From JAEUMY01 sp033764435 (lineage in GTDB: Bacteria > Pseudomonadota > Gammaproteobacteria > Burkholderiales > Usitatibacteraceae): DNA of 64,000 bases. The notes beneath the pieces were generated by a model that searched no databases, was not told where the DNA came from, and saw only the letters and a program-made list of their open reading frames with translations. Location of the stretch: positions 124,001-188,000 of the forward strand of contig JANRIX010000054.1 in NCBI GenBank assembly GCA_033764435.1, written 5' to 3'. A program made the translations under genes and the position numbers. Of the stretch, positions 1-8,486 are shown piece after piece (positions within the stretch are counted from its first letter, which is position 1; each line of letters starts with the position of its first letter).

Positions 1-1360
1 CTTCCGTGGTGGCGGAGGCAGTCGAGGATGCGGGGACGGTGGGCGGTGCGTCGGAAGGAGTGGCAAGCGGTGCAGTTGCGGCATTGGAGGGTGCCGGTTG
101 CGCCTTCGCGGTTTGCGGAGGCGTGACGACGGCAGCGGCGGGCGGCGCAACGGCTGTAGCAGCTGCGGATGGTGTGGACTTTTGTGCAGGAGGTGCCGGT
201 TCCGCAGCGGTCTTGGGTGCCACGGCCGGAAGCGTGCCGGTGGACAACTTCAGCTGCATCTCGTTCAGCCTGCCCTCAAGCTGTTTGACCGTATTGCGCA
301 GCGCGAGCAGGGCGGCGACCTGATCGTCCGCATCGAGCAGCATCTGCTTGTCGCGGAGCGCTGCGCGGGCGGATTCGCTGACACCCTTGCTGCGAGAGAG
401 ATCCATTTCCGCGCCGGAGAGACGCAGCATGAAGCCGGATCCGCCACCGCTTGCAGGTGCGCTCGCAGGTTTCTTGGGCGTGGCAGCTTTCGCTTCGTTC
501 GGGCTCGCCGGCATCCCGACCGCTTCGGGTAGCCGTGCCGGCGACTTCTTCGCTGTGACTCGCTGCGCGGTCTGTTCGCTGGTACGTCGCGCGGGACCTG
601 CAGTGTCACTGCCAGGAGCGGGCGACCGAACACTCGGGCCGGCCCTTGACCTCTCGGGTTCACCCGCTTCGAGGCGCGGACTCTCGTTCGCCATGGCCAC
701 CAGATCCGGCAGCCGCAGTTTCATGCCGGGGGCAAGGCGATCACTGTCGGCCGGCAGGTTCAGCTCGGGGTGCGCTGCACGCGTGCGCCGGATGAACTCC
801 GCGCGCATCTTTTCGGAACGTGGATAGATGCCGCGCGCGATTCTATCCAGAGTATCCGCATTGCCGGTGACCCAGATGCCGCCCCCGGAAGACGCGGAGC
901 GCGAGGTGCTGACGTTGCTGTCAGTGATTGACGAGGACTTGACCGTGGCGGCTGCAGCATCGGGCGTCTGGGGCATGGCCACAGCGGACGTCTGCAAACC
1001 TGGAATGACCAGGTCGTAGGTTTGCGTCAGGGGCGCGGACTTCTCATCGCAGCGAACTGTCAGTTCCAGGGTCAGGTAGGGTGCCACGACCACTTCCGCC
1101 GAACGAACGACCAAGGTGCGCGATTCAAAGGTCTCCTGCAGGCGCAGCTGCCCGGCGGGAACGTTGACGAGCTCGCGGTCGCCCAGTCTTACGCTCATGC
1201 AGCCTGTATCCAGCCAATCCGTTCGGTCTGCGCGAATGTTGATGCGCACATCCAAAGGCTGTCCGAGAAAGGAGCGGACGTCTGGTGGGCCAAGCGTCAT
1301 GCCTGCAGACTGACCCGAAATGGGTGTTGCAAGTGCCAGCAATAGCACCCACTGCTTCAC
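1..1360 (-). CDS. FimV-like envelope/LysM protein (partial, C-terminus beyond window)
   Basis: This minus-strand frame is open from a GTG at 1360 through the left edge of the window, giving at least 453 codons. The product starts with a signal peptide (MKQWVLLLALATPISGQSA). A FimV-type beta domain follows, with SFLGQPLDVRINI near residue 30 and conserved-looking beta strands to about residue 115. A LysM-like stretch (GNADTLDRIARGIYP ... LAPGMKLRLPDL, about residues 155-215) comes next, then a coiled-coil-prone segment and a long Ala/Pro/Thr-rich tail. FimV family proteins bind peptidoglycan and assist polar localisation and type IV pilus function. The truncated C-terminus should carry the TPR-like FimV domain if the assignment is right. 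The GTG start was chosen because it immediately precedes a good signal peptide; no strong Shine-Dalgarno is visible. Confidence 0.65.
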   Translation of the reverse strand, partial: MKQWVLLLALATPISGQSAGMTLGPPDVRSFLGQPLDVRINIRADRTDWLDTGCMSVRLGDRELVNVPAGQLRLQETFESRTLVVRSAEVVVAPYLTLELTVRCDEKSAPLTQTYDLVIPGLQTSAVAMPQTPDAAAATVKSSSITDSNVSTSRSASSGGGIWVTGNADTLDRIARGIYPRSEKMRAEFIRRTRAAHPELNLPADSDRLAPGMKLRLPDLVAMANESPRLEAGEPERSRAGPSVRSPAPGSDTAGPARRTSEQTAQRVTAKKSPARLPEAVGMPASPNEAKAATPKKPASAPASGGGSGFMLRLSGAEMDLSRSKGVSESARAALRDKQMLLDADDQVAALLALRNTVKQLEGRLNEMQLKLSTGTLPAVAPKTAAEPAPPAQKSTPSAAATAVAPPAAAVVTPPQTAKAQPAPSNAATAPLATPSDAPPTVPASSTASATTE

Positions 1361-1475
1361 AATGGTGAAGCGATGTCGCGAGCGATCAGAGAGAGTTCCC
1401 GTCGTGAAGACCGGGTACGCAGTGGTTTCCATATTGGTGCGGCGAGTTTCTTGTGCGCCCCGCCTGCCGTAGAAG

Positions 1476-1928
1476 TTACTTGCAGTTCTGAGCGATCTGC
1501 TTGCGCAACTTGTCCGCTTCGGCGGCCATTTGCTCATCACTCATTATTTCCTGCTCTCCTGCGGAATTCATTCGCTTCACTCGCCCGCCATCCTCATAAA
1601 TCCGGAGTTGGCTCTTCGAAGTGTTGCAGTATTCTTCATTCTCTTTCGCGGCTTTCGCCTCGTCTGCCGCTGATTTCGCTTTCTCCGCGTTGACCACTTT
1701 CGCGGCGGCCTTTTCCGGTGCCTTGGCCGGTGTGGCGGCTGCAGGCGTCGCTGACGGCGTTGCAGAATTGATCCGGGTGACCTCAGACTTGCCCGCGCCG
1801 GGCGGCGGCGGCTGGTCCGAGTACTGGACCTTGCCGTCCTTGTCGACCCAGCGATAGACCTGCGCGCCCACGGTCAGGCTGAGCAGTGCCAGCAAAATGG
1901 TCGCGACCAATGCGGTTGTCCGGTTCAT
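1476..1928 (-). CDS. DUF4124 domain-containing secreted protein
   Basis: A 150-residue secreted protein. A signal peptide (about residues 1-22) is followed by the DUF4124 signature AQVYRWVDKDGKVQYSDQPPP, seen here as VYRWVDKDGKVQYSDQ at about residues 24-39. An Ala/Lys-rich linker follows, then a helical C-terminus with two cysteines. DUF4124 proteins are common in beta- and gammaproteobacterial envelopes, and their function is unknown. It lies between the FimV-like gene and guaB, divergent from guaB, so the 260-bp space between them probably carries both promoters. Confidence 0.8.
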   Translation of the reverse strand: MNRTTALVATILLALLSLTVGAQVYRWVDKDGKVQYSDQPPPPGAGKSEVTRINSATPSATPAAATPAKAPEKAAAKVVNAEKAKSAADEAKAAKENEEYCNTSKSQLRIYEDGGRVKRMNSAGEQEIMSDEQMAAEADKLRKQIAQNCK

Positions 1929-2139
1929 GTCTGTCTCCTGACCCTATGTCTTGTCCCGATGTGTCGCTGCCTCGTCAGTCCAACCGCTTGCGCTGCATTC
2001 TTAAGGTTGGAAATAAATTCCTGATCAATGGGTTAGCGCACATTTCTCACATTTTTCGCACGTTAGCGGGAAAACCCTTCGACGTCAATCCGGGCAAGGC
2101 CTATTCGCGCTGCTGCGATGGATGATTTTGCGTGGCATT

Positions 2140-2167
2140 TTGCGAGGCCGGGGCGGGCGCGTATAAT
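2140..2167 (+). promoter_or_regulatory. sigma70-type promoter of guaB
   Basis: TTGCGA (2140-2145) and a perfect TATAAT (2162-2167) are separated by 16 bp. The predicted transcription start is near 2174, giving a leader of about 18 nt. This leader contains GGAG (2180-2183) eight bases before the GTG start at 2192. The close fit of promoter, Shine-Dalgarno and start supports GTG 2192 over the upstream ATG at 2132, which lies ahead of the promoter. Confidence 0.7.
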
Positions 2168-2191
2168 GCCGCTTTTGTCGGAGTCAAAAAC

Positions 2192-3658
2192 GTGAAAATC
2201 GCCCAAAAGGCCCTGACCTTTGACGATGTTCTCCTCGTCCCCGCGCACTCCAGCATCCTTCCGCGCGACGTAGTCCTCACCACCCAGCTCACCCGCTCCA
2301 TCACGCTCAACCTGCCGATCCTCTCGGCGGCGATGGATACCGTCACCGAAGCCAAGCTCGCCATTGCGCTCGCGCAGGAAGGTGGCATCGGCATCGTGCA
2401 CAAGAACATGAGCGCCAAGGCCCAGGCGGCCGAAGTCTCGAAGGTGAAGCGCTTCGAAAGCGGCGTGGTCAAGGACCCGGTCACCATCACCCCCACCATG
2501 ACGGTGCGCGAGGTCATCGCGCTCACGAAGAAGCACAACATTTCCGGCCTGCCGGTGCTGGACGGCAAGAAGGTCGTCGGCATCGTCACCAACCGCGACC
2601 TCCGCTTCGAGACCAAGCTGGATCAGCCGGTCAAGAACATCATGACCCCCAAGGCCAAGCTGGTGACGGTGAAGGAAGGTGCCACGCGCGCCGAAGCCAT
2701 CGAGTTGATGCACAAGCACCGCATCGAACGCGTGCTGGTCATCAACAAGAACTTCGATTTGAAGGGCCTCATCACCGTCAAGGACGTGCTGAAATCCAGC
2801 GAGCACCCGGCAGCCTGCAAGGACGAGGCGGGTCGCCTTCGCGTCGGCGCCGCGGTCGGCATCGGTGAAGGCACGGATGAGCGGGTTGAGCTCCTGGTGG
2901 AGGCGGGTGCGGACGTGCTGGTCGTCGATACCGCCCACGGCCACAGCAAGAACGTGTTGAACCGGGTGAAGTGGGTCAAGAAGAATTTCCCCAATGTCGA
3001 AGTGATCGGCGGCAACATCGCCACCAAGGCGGCCGCGCTGGCGCTGGTGGATAACGGTGCGGACTGCGTCAAGATCGGCATCGGTCCGGGCTCCATCTGC
3101 ACAACCCGAATCGTGGCCGGCGTGGGTGTCCCGCAGATCACCGCCATCGCCAACGTGTCCGACGCGCTGGCGGCATTGAAGAAGCCGGTACCGTGCATCG
3201 CTGATGGCGGCATCCGCTACTCGGGCGACATCGCCAAGGCCATCGCCGCGGGCGCCAACTGCGTGATGCTGGGCAGCATGTTCGCCGGCACCGAAGAGGC
3301 GCCGGGCGAAACCGAGCTTTACCAGGGCCGTTCGTACAAGTCCTATCGCGGCATGGGCTCGGTGGGTGCCATGCAGAAGGGTTCCAGCGACCGCTATTTC
3401 CAGGACCCGCAGAACAATGCCGACAAGTTCGTGCCGGAAGGTGTTGAAGGCCGCGTCCCGTACAAGGGCCCGCTGGTCAACGTGCTGCACCAGCTGAAAG
3501 GCGGCCTGTCGGCGTCGATGGGTTATCTCGGCTGCAAGACGATTGACGAAATGCGCGCCAATGCGGAATTCGTCGAGATCACTTCCGCCGGCATACGCGA
3601 GTCGCATGTGCACGACGTCCAGATCACCAAGGAAGCCCCCAACTACCGGGTGGAGTGA
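2192..3658 (+). CDS. guaB: IMP dehydrogenase
   Basis: Converts IMP to XMP with NAD+, the first committed step of GMP synthesis. The 488-residue product has the family's usual length. Visible features are the N-terminal ALTFDDVLLVPAHS motif, two CBS domains (about residues 90-205) and the catalytic loop GPGSICTTRIVAGVGVPQ with the active-site cysteine. The flap and Arg region follow (SSDRYFQ ... EGRVPYKGP). The GTG start is fixed by GGAG at 2180-2183 and a short leader. guaA follows 69 bp downstream, with a stem-loop between, which is the usual guaB-guaA purine pair. Confidence 0.97.
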   Translation: MKIAQKALTFDDVLLVPAHSSILPRDVVLTTQLTRSITLNLPILSAAMDTVTEAKLAIALAQEGGIGIVHKNMSAKAQAAEVSKVKRFESGVVKDPVTITPTMTVREVIALTKKHNISGLPVLDGKKVVGIVTNRDLRFETKLDQPVKNIMTPKAKLVTVKEGATRAEAIELMHKHRIERVLVINKNFDLKGLITVKDVLKSSEHPAACKDEAGRLRVGAAVGIGEGTDERVELLVEAGADVLVVDTAHGHSKNVLNRVKWVKKNFPNVEVIGGNIATKAAALALVDNGADCVKIGIGPGSICTTRIVAGVGVPQITAIANVSDALAALKKPVPCIADGGIRYSGDIAKAIAAGANCVMLGSMFAGTEEAPGETELYQGRSYKSYRGMGSVGAMQKGSSDRYFQDPQNNADKFVPEGVEGRVPYKGPLVNVLHQLKGGLSASMGYLGCKTIDEMRANAEFVEITSAGIRESHVHDVQITKEAPNYRVE

Positions 3659-3667
3659 ACCAGACAA

Positions 3668-3690
3668 GACGCCCGGCTCCGCCGGGCGTC
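3668..3690 (+). terminator. Stem-loop between guaB and guaA
   Basis: GACGCCCGGC (3668-3677) pairs perfectly with GCCGGGCGTC (3681-3690) across a TCC loop. It is followed by GCACTTT instead of a clean T-run, so it is probably an attenuator, mRNA-stabilising hairpin or weak terminator within the guaB-guaA pair. Confidence 0.5.
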
Positions 3691-3727
3691 GCACTTTCAG
3701 GGCAGGATTTTTCGATACAGGCTATTC

Positions 3728-5305
3728 ATGAACAAAATACTCATCCTCGATTTCGGCTCCCAGGTCACCCAGCTCATTGCGCGCCGCGTGCGCGAGGCGG
3801 GTGTGTACAGCGAACTGCATCCCTGTGATGTCAGCGAGCAGTTCATCCGCGACTTCAAGCCGGCCGGCATCATCCTTTCCGGCAGCCATTCATCGGTGAC
3901 CGAAGCCGAGACGGCGCGCGCACCGCAGGCGGTGTTCGAGCTGGGTGTGCCGGTGCTGGGCATTTGCTACGGCATGCAGACCATGGCCGCGCAGCTGGGC
4001 GGCAAGGTCGAGAATGGTCTGGTGCGTGAATTCGGCTATGCCGAAGTCCGTGCAAGAGGTCACTCCAAGTTGCTGGAAGGCATCCAGGATCGCGTCGAAT
4101 CCGACGGCAAGGCATTCCTCGATGTCTGGATGTCGCACGGTGACAAGGTCACCGAGATTCCGCCAGGCTTCAAGGTCATCGCCTCGAACGAGTCCTGCCC
4201 CATCGCCGGCATGGCCGACGAATCGCGCAAGTTCTACGCGGTGCAATTCCACCCCGAAGTCACGCACACGAAGAAGGGCAAGGAGATCTACGAACGCTTT
4301 GTGCACGGGATCTGCGGCCTGGGGCAGGAGTGGGACATGCCCCATTTCGTCCCCGACGCCATTGCGAATATTCGCAAGCAGGTGGGCAACGAGGAAGTGA
4401 TCCTGGGCCTGTCGGGTGGTGTGGATTCCTCGGTCGCTGCGGCATTGATCCACAAGGCGATTGGCGATCAACTGACCTGCGTGTTCGTCGACACCGGCCT
4501 GTTGCGCCTCAACGAAGCCGAGCAGGTAATGGAAACCTTCGGCAATCACCTGCACATGAAGGTGATTCACGTCGATGCCTCCGCCGAATTCCTCGGTGAG
4601 CTGAAAGGCGTCACCGACCCGGAGGCCAAGCGCAAGATCATCGGTCGTTTATTTGTCGAGGTCTTCCAGCGCGAAGCGCAGAAACTGCCGAAGGCGAAGT
4701 GGCTGGCGCAGGGCACGATCTATCCCGATGTCATCGAAAGCGCTGGCGCCAAGACGGGCAAGGCGACCAGCATCAAGTCGCACCACAACGTGGGCGGGCT
4801 GCCGGACACGCTGCATCTCAAGCTGCTCGAACCGCTGCGGGACCTCTTCAAGGACGAGGTGCGTGCGCTCGGTGTCGAACTCGGCCTGCCGCGTGAAATG
4901 GTCTACCGCCATCCGTTCCCCGGTCCGGGGCTCGGGGTTCGCATTCTTGGCGAAGTGAAGAAGGAATACGCCGATCTGCTTCGTCGCGCCGATGACATTT
5001 TCATCAGCGAGCTGCGCAACACCAAGGATGCTGATGGGGTGAGCTGGTACGACAAGACCTCGCAGGCGTTCGCCGTGTTCCTGCCGGTGAAGAGCGTCGG
5101 TGTGATGGGCGACGGCCGGACCTACGACTACGTGGTCGCGCTGCGTGCCGTGGTGACCAGCGACTTCATGACTGCGCATTGGGCCGAGTTGCCTTACGAA
5201 CTGCTGGGCCGGGTGTCGAACCGCATCATCAATGAAGTGCGTGGCCTGAACCGGGTGGTGTACGACATTTCCGGCAAGCCGCCGGCGACGATCGAGTGGG
5301 AGTGA
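3728..5305 (+). CDS. guaA: GMP synthase (glutamine-hydrolysing)
   Basis: Aminates XMP to GMP using glutamine and ATP. The 525-residue length matches E. coli GuaA. The N-terminal class I amidotransferase domain shows the nucleophile loop LGICYGMQ and the His/Glu pair in VQFHPEVTH. The ATP-pyrophosphatase domain shows the P-loop LSGGVDSSV. The C-terminal dimerisation domain ends in KPPATIEWE. An exact GCGAATATTCGC palindrome (4364-4375) encodes Ala-Asn-Ile-Arg in the linker just before the ATPase domain. E. coli has Ala-Arg-Ile-Arg there, so the word replaced codons and inserted none. Confidence 0.97.
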   Translation: MNKILILDFGSQVTQLIARRVREAGVYSELHPCDVSEQFIRDFKPAGIILSGSHSSVTEAETARAPQAVFELGVPVLGICYGMQTMAAQLGGKVENGLVREFGYAEVRARGHSKLLEGIQDRVESDGKAFLDVWMSHGDKVTEIPPGFKVIASNESCPIAGMADESRKFYAVQFHPEVTHTKKGKEIYERFVHGICGLGQEWDMPHFVPDAIANIRKQVGNEEVILGLSGGVDSSVAAALIHKAIGDQLTCVFVDTGLLRLNEAEQVMETFGNHLHMKVIHVDASAEFLGELKGVTDPEAKRKIIGRLFVEVFQREAQKLPKAKWLAQGTIYPDVIESAGAKTGKATSIKSHHNVGGLPDTLHLKLLEPLRDLFKDEVRALGVELGLPREMVYRHPFPGPGLGVRILGEVKKEYADLLRRADDIFISELRNTKDADGVSWYDKTSQAFAVFLPVKSVGVMGDGRTYDYVVALRAVVTSDFMTAHWAELPYELLGRVSNRIINEVRGLNRVVYDISGKPPATIEWE

Positions 5306-5411
5306 ACCCACCGGGATGGACGTGATGATGCCGGCTTCGGATTTCTGGCGGATCAATGCGATGATGCGAAAACTTTCCACTACCTGCTGACCGAGCCCAC
5401 GACAGACTGGC

Positions 5412-6014
5412 ATGCAAGGCACCCTTCCCGGCATTGAGTCTCCACCGCAGCCCTCCCGCATCGAGGGGCTGTGGTTCTTTGCCCTCCGCGTGCCCGAGAC
5501 CATTGCCAGTCGCATCACCGATCTAGCGGCCGGCATGCGTGCCCGCCACGGCCTGGCCGGCCAGCCGTTGGAACCCGTGCAGCTGCATCTCCCTTTGCAG
5601 GCGCTGCAGCCGCAGCCCTTGCGCAACGAAAGCTGGCTGTCGGCCGGCCTACGCGCGGCTGCCGCGGTGCGCCGTGCGCCGTTTGAGGTGAGCCTTGATC
5701 GAGTGCTCACCTTGCCGGCCGGGACCAGTGAGTCGCTCATGCGTTCCGCCTGCGCGCTGGTGGGTGGCGATGAACGCGATTCCGGCGTCATGCGCCTGCG
5801 CGACGCCCTGGGCGAGGGCATGCGCGAGGTGAAGCTGCGGGGCGCCCGCCTTGGCCGCTATCTGCCGCACGTTGCGTTGCTCTATGACGACACCGCCGTG
5901 CCGCAGGACGCGGTTGAACCGATTTCGTGGACGGCCACCGAGTTCGTCCTGATTCATCAGGCCCACCCGGGTGCCCCCTTCATCGAGCGGGGGCGCTGGC
6001 CGCTCGTGGCCTGA
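5412..6014 (+). CDS. 2'-5' RNA ligase / 2H phosphoesterase-like protein
   Basis: A 200-residue protein with the two-lobed 2H architecture. The first histidine motif is LHLPLQAL (about residue 60) and the second is LPHVALLYDD (about residue 155). Functional 2H enzymes carry H-x-[T/S] at both sites. Here both hydroxyl residues are replaced (HLP and HVA), so catalysis may be lost or altered even though the fold looks intact. It lies 106 bp downstream of guaA. A second 2H protein with one canonical motif lies at 62088-62660. Confidence 0.6.
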   Translation: MQGTLPGIESPPQPSRIEGLWFFALRVPETIASRITDLAAGMRARHGLAGQPLEPVQLHLPLQALQPQPLRNESWLSAGLRAAAAVRRAPFEVSLDRVLTLPAGTSESLMRSACALVGGDERDSGVMRLRDALGEGMREVKLRGARLGRYLPHVALLYDDTAVPQDAVEPISWTATEFVLIHQAHPGAPFIERGRWPLVA

Positions 6015-6059
6015 AGCGGCCCGCCTCCCGCACGCCTGACCCAGCAAGGAACGCAACGC

Positions 6060-6452
6060 GTGAAACGACAACTCATCTCCTCCGGCGCCAAGTGGGAATC
6101 CATCGTTGGCTATTCGCGAGCGGTCAAGATTGGCAACCATGTGTGGGTCGCGGGGACGACGGCTACGGATGAAAACGGCGAGGTGGTCGGCAAGGGCGAT
6201 GCAGGCGCGCAGACGCGCTACATCCTGGCCAAGATCGAACGCGCGCTGAAGGAAGGCGGCGCCACGATGAACGATGTGGTGCGCACGCGAATATTCGCAA
6301 CGGATATTTCCCAGTGGGAGGCCATCTGGCGCGCGCATGGCGAAGTCTTCGCGAATATTCGCCCCGCCTCCACCATGGTCGAAATCAGCAAGCTGATCGA
6401 TCCGGATCATCTGGTCGAAATCGAGGTGGATGCGTTCATTGCCCATGACTGA
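6060..6452 (+). CDS. RidA/YjgF family protein
   Basis: A 130-residue member of the YjgF/YER057c/UK114 (RidA) family, related to enamine/imine deaminases that clear reactive intermediates. The family core is visible as IGNHVWVAGTTATDENG, the conserved arginine region VVRTRIFATD and PASTMVEISKLIDPDHLVEIEVDAFI. It starts at GTG 6060 after AAGGAA and overlaps the start of tadA. Two exact GCGAATATTCGC palindromes lie 64 bp apart inside the gene, at 6287-6298 (read as Arg-Ile-Phe-Ala) and 6351-6362 (Ala-Asn-Ile-Arg). Confidence 0.88.
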   Translation: MKRQLISSGAKWESIVGYSRAVKIGNHVWVAGTTATDENGEVVGKGDAGAQTRYILAKIERALKEGGATMNDVVRTRIFATDISQWEAIWRAHGEVFANIRPASTMVEISKLIDPDHLVEIEVDAFIAHD

Positions 6453-6891
6453 CGAGGACTTCATGCAGGCCGCGCTGTCACTGGCCCGCGATGCCGCGGC
6501 CGCAGGCGAGGTGCCGGTGGGCGCGGTCGTGGTCAAGGATGGCGCCATCATCGGGCGCGGCATGAACCGGCCCATTGCCGGCCATGACCCGTCGGCGCAT
6601 GCCGAGATTGCCGCGCTGCGTGACGCCGGCCAGCATGAGCAGAATTACCGGCTGGTGGGCTGCACGATGTATGTGACGCTGGAGCCCTGCGCCATGTGTG
6701 TCGGGGCCATGCTGCATGCGCGGATCGCGCGAGTGGTGTTTGGTGCACCCGATCCCAAGACCGGCGCCTGCGGCAGCGTCGTCAATCTCTTCAATGAAAC
6801 GAAACTGAATCATCACGCCACCGTGGAAGGTGGACTGCTGGCCGACGAGTCTGCAGCGGTGTTGAAGGCCTTTTTTGCGGCGCGCCGATGA
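6445..6891 (+). CDS. tadA: tRNA-specific adenosine deaminase
   Basis: Deaminates adenosine-34 to inosine in tRNA-Arg(ACG). The 148-residue product has the zinc-dependent deaminase signatures HAE (SAHAEIAAL, with the proton-shuttle Glu) and PCxxC (LEPCAMCVGAM). The TadA-type C-terminus NHHATVEGGLLADE is also present. The ATG at 6445 overlaps the stop of the upstream RidA gene, indicating translational coupling. An in-frame ATG at 6430 would add five residues. Confidence 0.92.
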   Translation: MTDEDFMQAALSLARDAAAAGEVPVGAVVVKDGAIIGRGMNRPIAGHDPSAHAEIAALRDAGQHEQNYRLVGCTMYVTLEPCAMCVGAMLHARIARVVFGAPDPKTGACGSVVNLFNETKLNHHATVEGGLLADESAAVLKAFFAARR

Positions 6892-6923
6892 CGGTTGCGA
6901 CGTTGATCTGACAGGGGGGCGGC

Positions 6924-8486
6924 ATGAAGCAGCTGAGCGCGCTGGACGCATTGTTCCTTCACCTGGAAACGCCCGAGACGCCGATGCATGTCGGCAGCCT
7001 CATGCTGCTGGATGTGCCCGCGCGTTCGCGGAAGTCGGTCTTCGCAAATGTTCGCAAGCACATCGCCTCGCGCCTGCATCTTGCGCCGCTCTTCACCCGC
7101 CGCCTGCAGTTCATGCCGTTCGACCTGGCCAATCCGGTCTGGGTGGAGGCGGACGACATCGATCTCGACCATCACATCCGCCACGTCACCCTGCCCAAGC
7201 CCGGTACGCGTGCCCAGCTCGAGGCGAAGGTGGCGAAGCTGCACGAGGGTCTGCTGGATCGCGCCCGTCCGCTCTGGCAGTTTGTGGTCATCGACGGCCT
7301 TGAATCCGGGCAGATCGCGTTCTACGGCAAGCTGCATCACGCTGGCATGGATGGGCAGGGTGGGGTGGCGCTGGCCCAGGCGGTCCTCGATGCCGAGCCT
7401 ACTCCGAGACGCGTCAAGCCGGAGTCCGCCGGGCCGAAAGCCGAGCTCGACACGGGCACGGCACGGTTGGTCGGTGCGGCGCTCTCCAACACGGTCGCGC
7501 AGTACGCGCGCATCGTCCGCGCCGTCCCGGAGGCCGTGAAGGCAGCCAGCGCGGTCGCCGCGACCATGGCCATGAGCCGATCACTGTCCGCCGACATGGG
7601 ACTGAAGGCGGGCGCCAAGCCGGGCATTGATCCGAAAAAATTGGCGGCCGGTGCGCGCAAGCAGGGCCTGCCGCTGGGCCCGCGCACACCACTCAATGCG
7701 GCCATCTCCGCCAAGCGAATATTCGCAAGCGTCTCGATTCCGCTGGACGAGGCCAAGGTCATCGCGCGGCAGCTCGATGTGAAGCTGAATGATGTCGTGC
7801 TCGCCACCGTGAGCGGCGCGCTGCGTCGGGCCTACGCGAAGGAGCGCGCGCTGCTGGCCAATAACATGATTGGCGCGGTGCCGGCGTCGCTGCGCGCCCC
7901 GGGCGACGCCACGCAGAACAACCAGGTCACCATGATGCTGGTCGACCTCGCCTCGGGCGAGCCGGACGTTTTGAAACGGATCGCGTCCATCCATCGATCC
8001 AGCAGCAAGGCCAAGATGCTGACTGGCGGCATGAAGAGCGTCATCCCGACAGACCTTCCGTCGCTGGGACTGCCGTGGCTCATGGGCGCATTGTCGGCGC
8101 TGTACAACACGTCGCTTGTCGCCAATCGGATTCCGGTCATCGCCAACCTGGTCATCTCCAATGTGCCGGGTCCGCCGATGCCCCTTTACCTCGCGGGCTA
8201 TCGCATCGCGGCCTACGTGCCCGTGTCCATCGTCACCCACGGGCTGGGGCTCAACATCACCATCCTGAGCTACAACGGCATGCTGGGCTACGGGTTGGTC
8301 GCCGACCCGGCCTGCACCGGCCCGCTGTCGAAGTGGACGACGCACATCAAGGCAGCCCACGCCGAGTTGCTGGCATTGTGCGAGGCATTGGCCAAGCAGC
8401 CTGCGCGCACTGCCGCAGCACGAGGCAAAGCGAAAAGCAAAGCCCCACGTAACCTCTCACGCAAAACCTCCAACAAGACACCGTGA
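6924..8486 (+). CDS. Wax ester synthase / diacylglycerol acyltransferase (WS/DGAT)
   Basis: A 520-residue bifunctional acyltransferase that makes wax esters or triacylglycerol from acyl-CoA. The N-terminus MKQLSALDALFLHLETPETPMHVG is typical (starting MKQLSALDALFLHLET). The catalytic HHxxxDG motif is seen as LHHAGMDGQGG near residue 139. The C-terminal part carries NVPGPPMPLYLAG and GLGLNITILSYNG-type motifs. A Lys/Ala/Arg-rich tail ends the protein. The stop overlaps the GTG of the next hydrolase, so the two are probably co-translated for neutral lipid metabolism. An exact palindrome (7715-7726) is read as Arg-Ile-Phe-Ala, and a two-mismatch relative lies at 7044-7055. Confidence 0.9.
   Translation: MKQLSALDALFLHLETPETPMHVGSLMLLDVPARSRKSVFANVRKHIASRLHLAPLFTRRLQFMPFDLANPVWVEADDIDLDHHIRHVTLPKPGTRAQLEAKVAKLHEGLLDRARPLWQFVVIDGLESGQIAFYGKLHHAGMDGQGGVALAQAVLDAEPTPRRVKPESAGPKAELDTGTARLVGAALSNTVAQYARIVRAVPEAVKAASAVAATMAMSRSLSADMGLKAGAKPGIDPKKLAAGARKQGLPLGPRTPLNAAISAKRIFASVSIPLDEAKVIARQLDVKLNDVVLATVSGALRRAYAKERALLANNMIGAVPASLRAPGDATQNNQVTMMLVDLASGEPDVLKRIASIHRSSSKAKMLTGGMKSVIPTDLPSLGLPWLMGALSALYNTSLVANRIPVIANLVISNVPGPPMPLYLAGYRIAAYVPVSIVTHGLGLNITILSYNGMLGYGLVADPACTGPLSKWTTHIKAAHAELLALCEALAKQPARTAAARGKAKSKAPRNLSRKTSNKTP

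Noticed and set aside
2063..3694. Long open frame on the minus strand opposite guaB (543 codons)
   Set aside because: It is the mirror of guaB in high-GC sequence, rich in His/Asp/Arg/Leu with no domain signature, and it lacks a proper start signal. Similar shadows oppose guaA, dnaE (916 codons at 10357-13107), metG, apbC and others.
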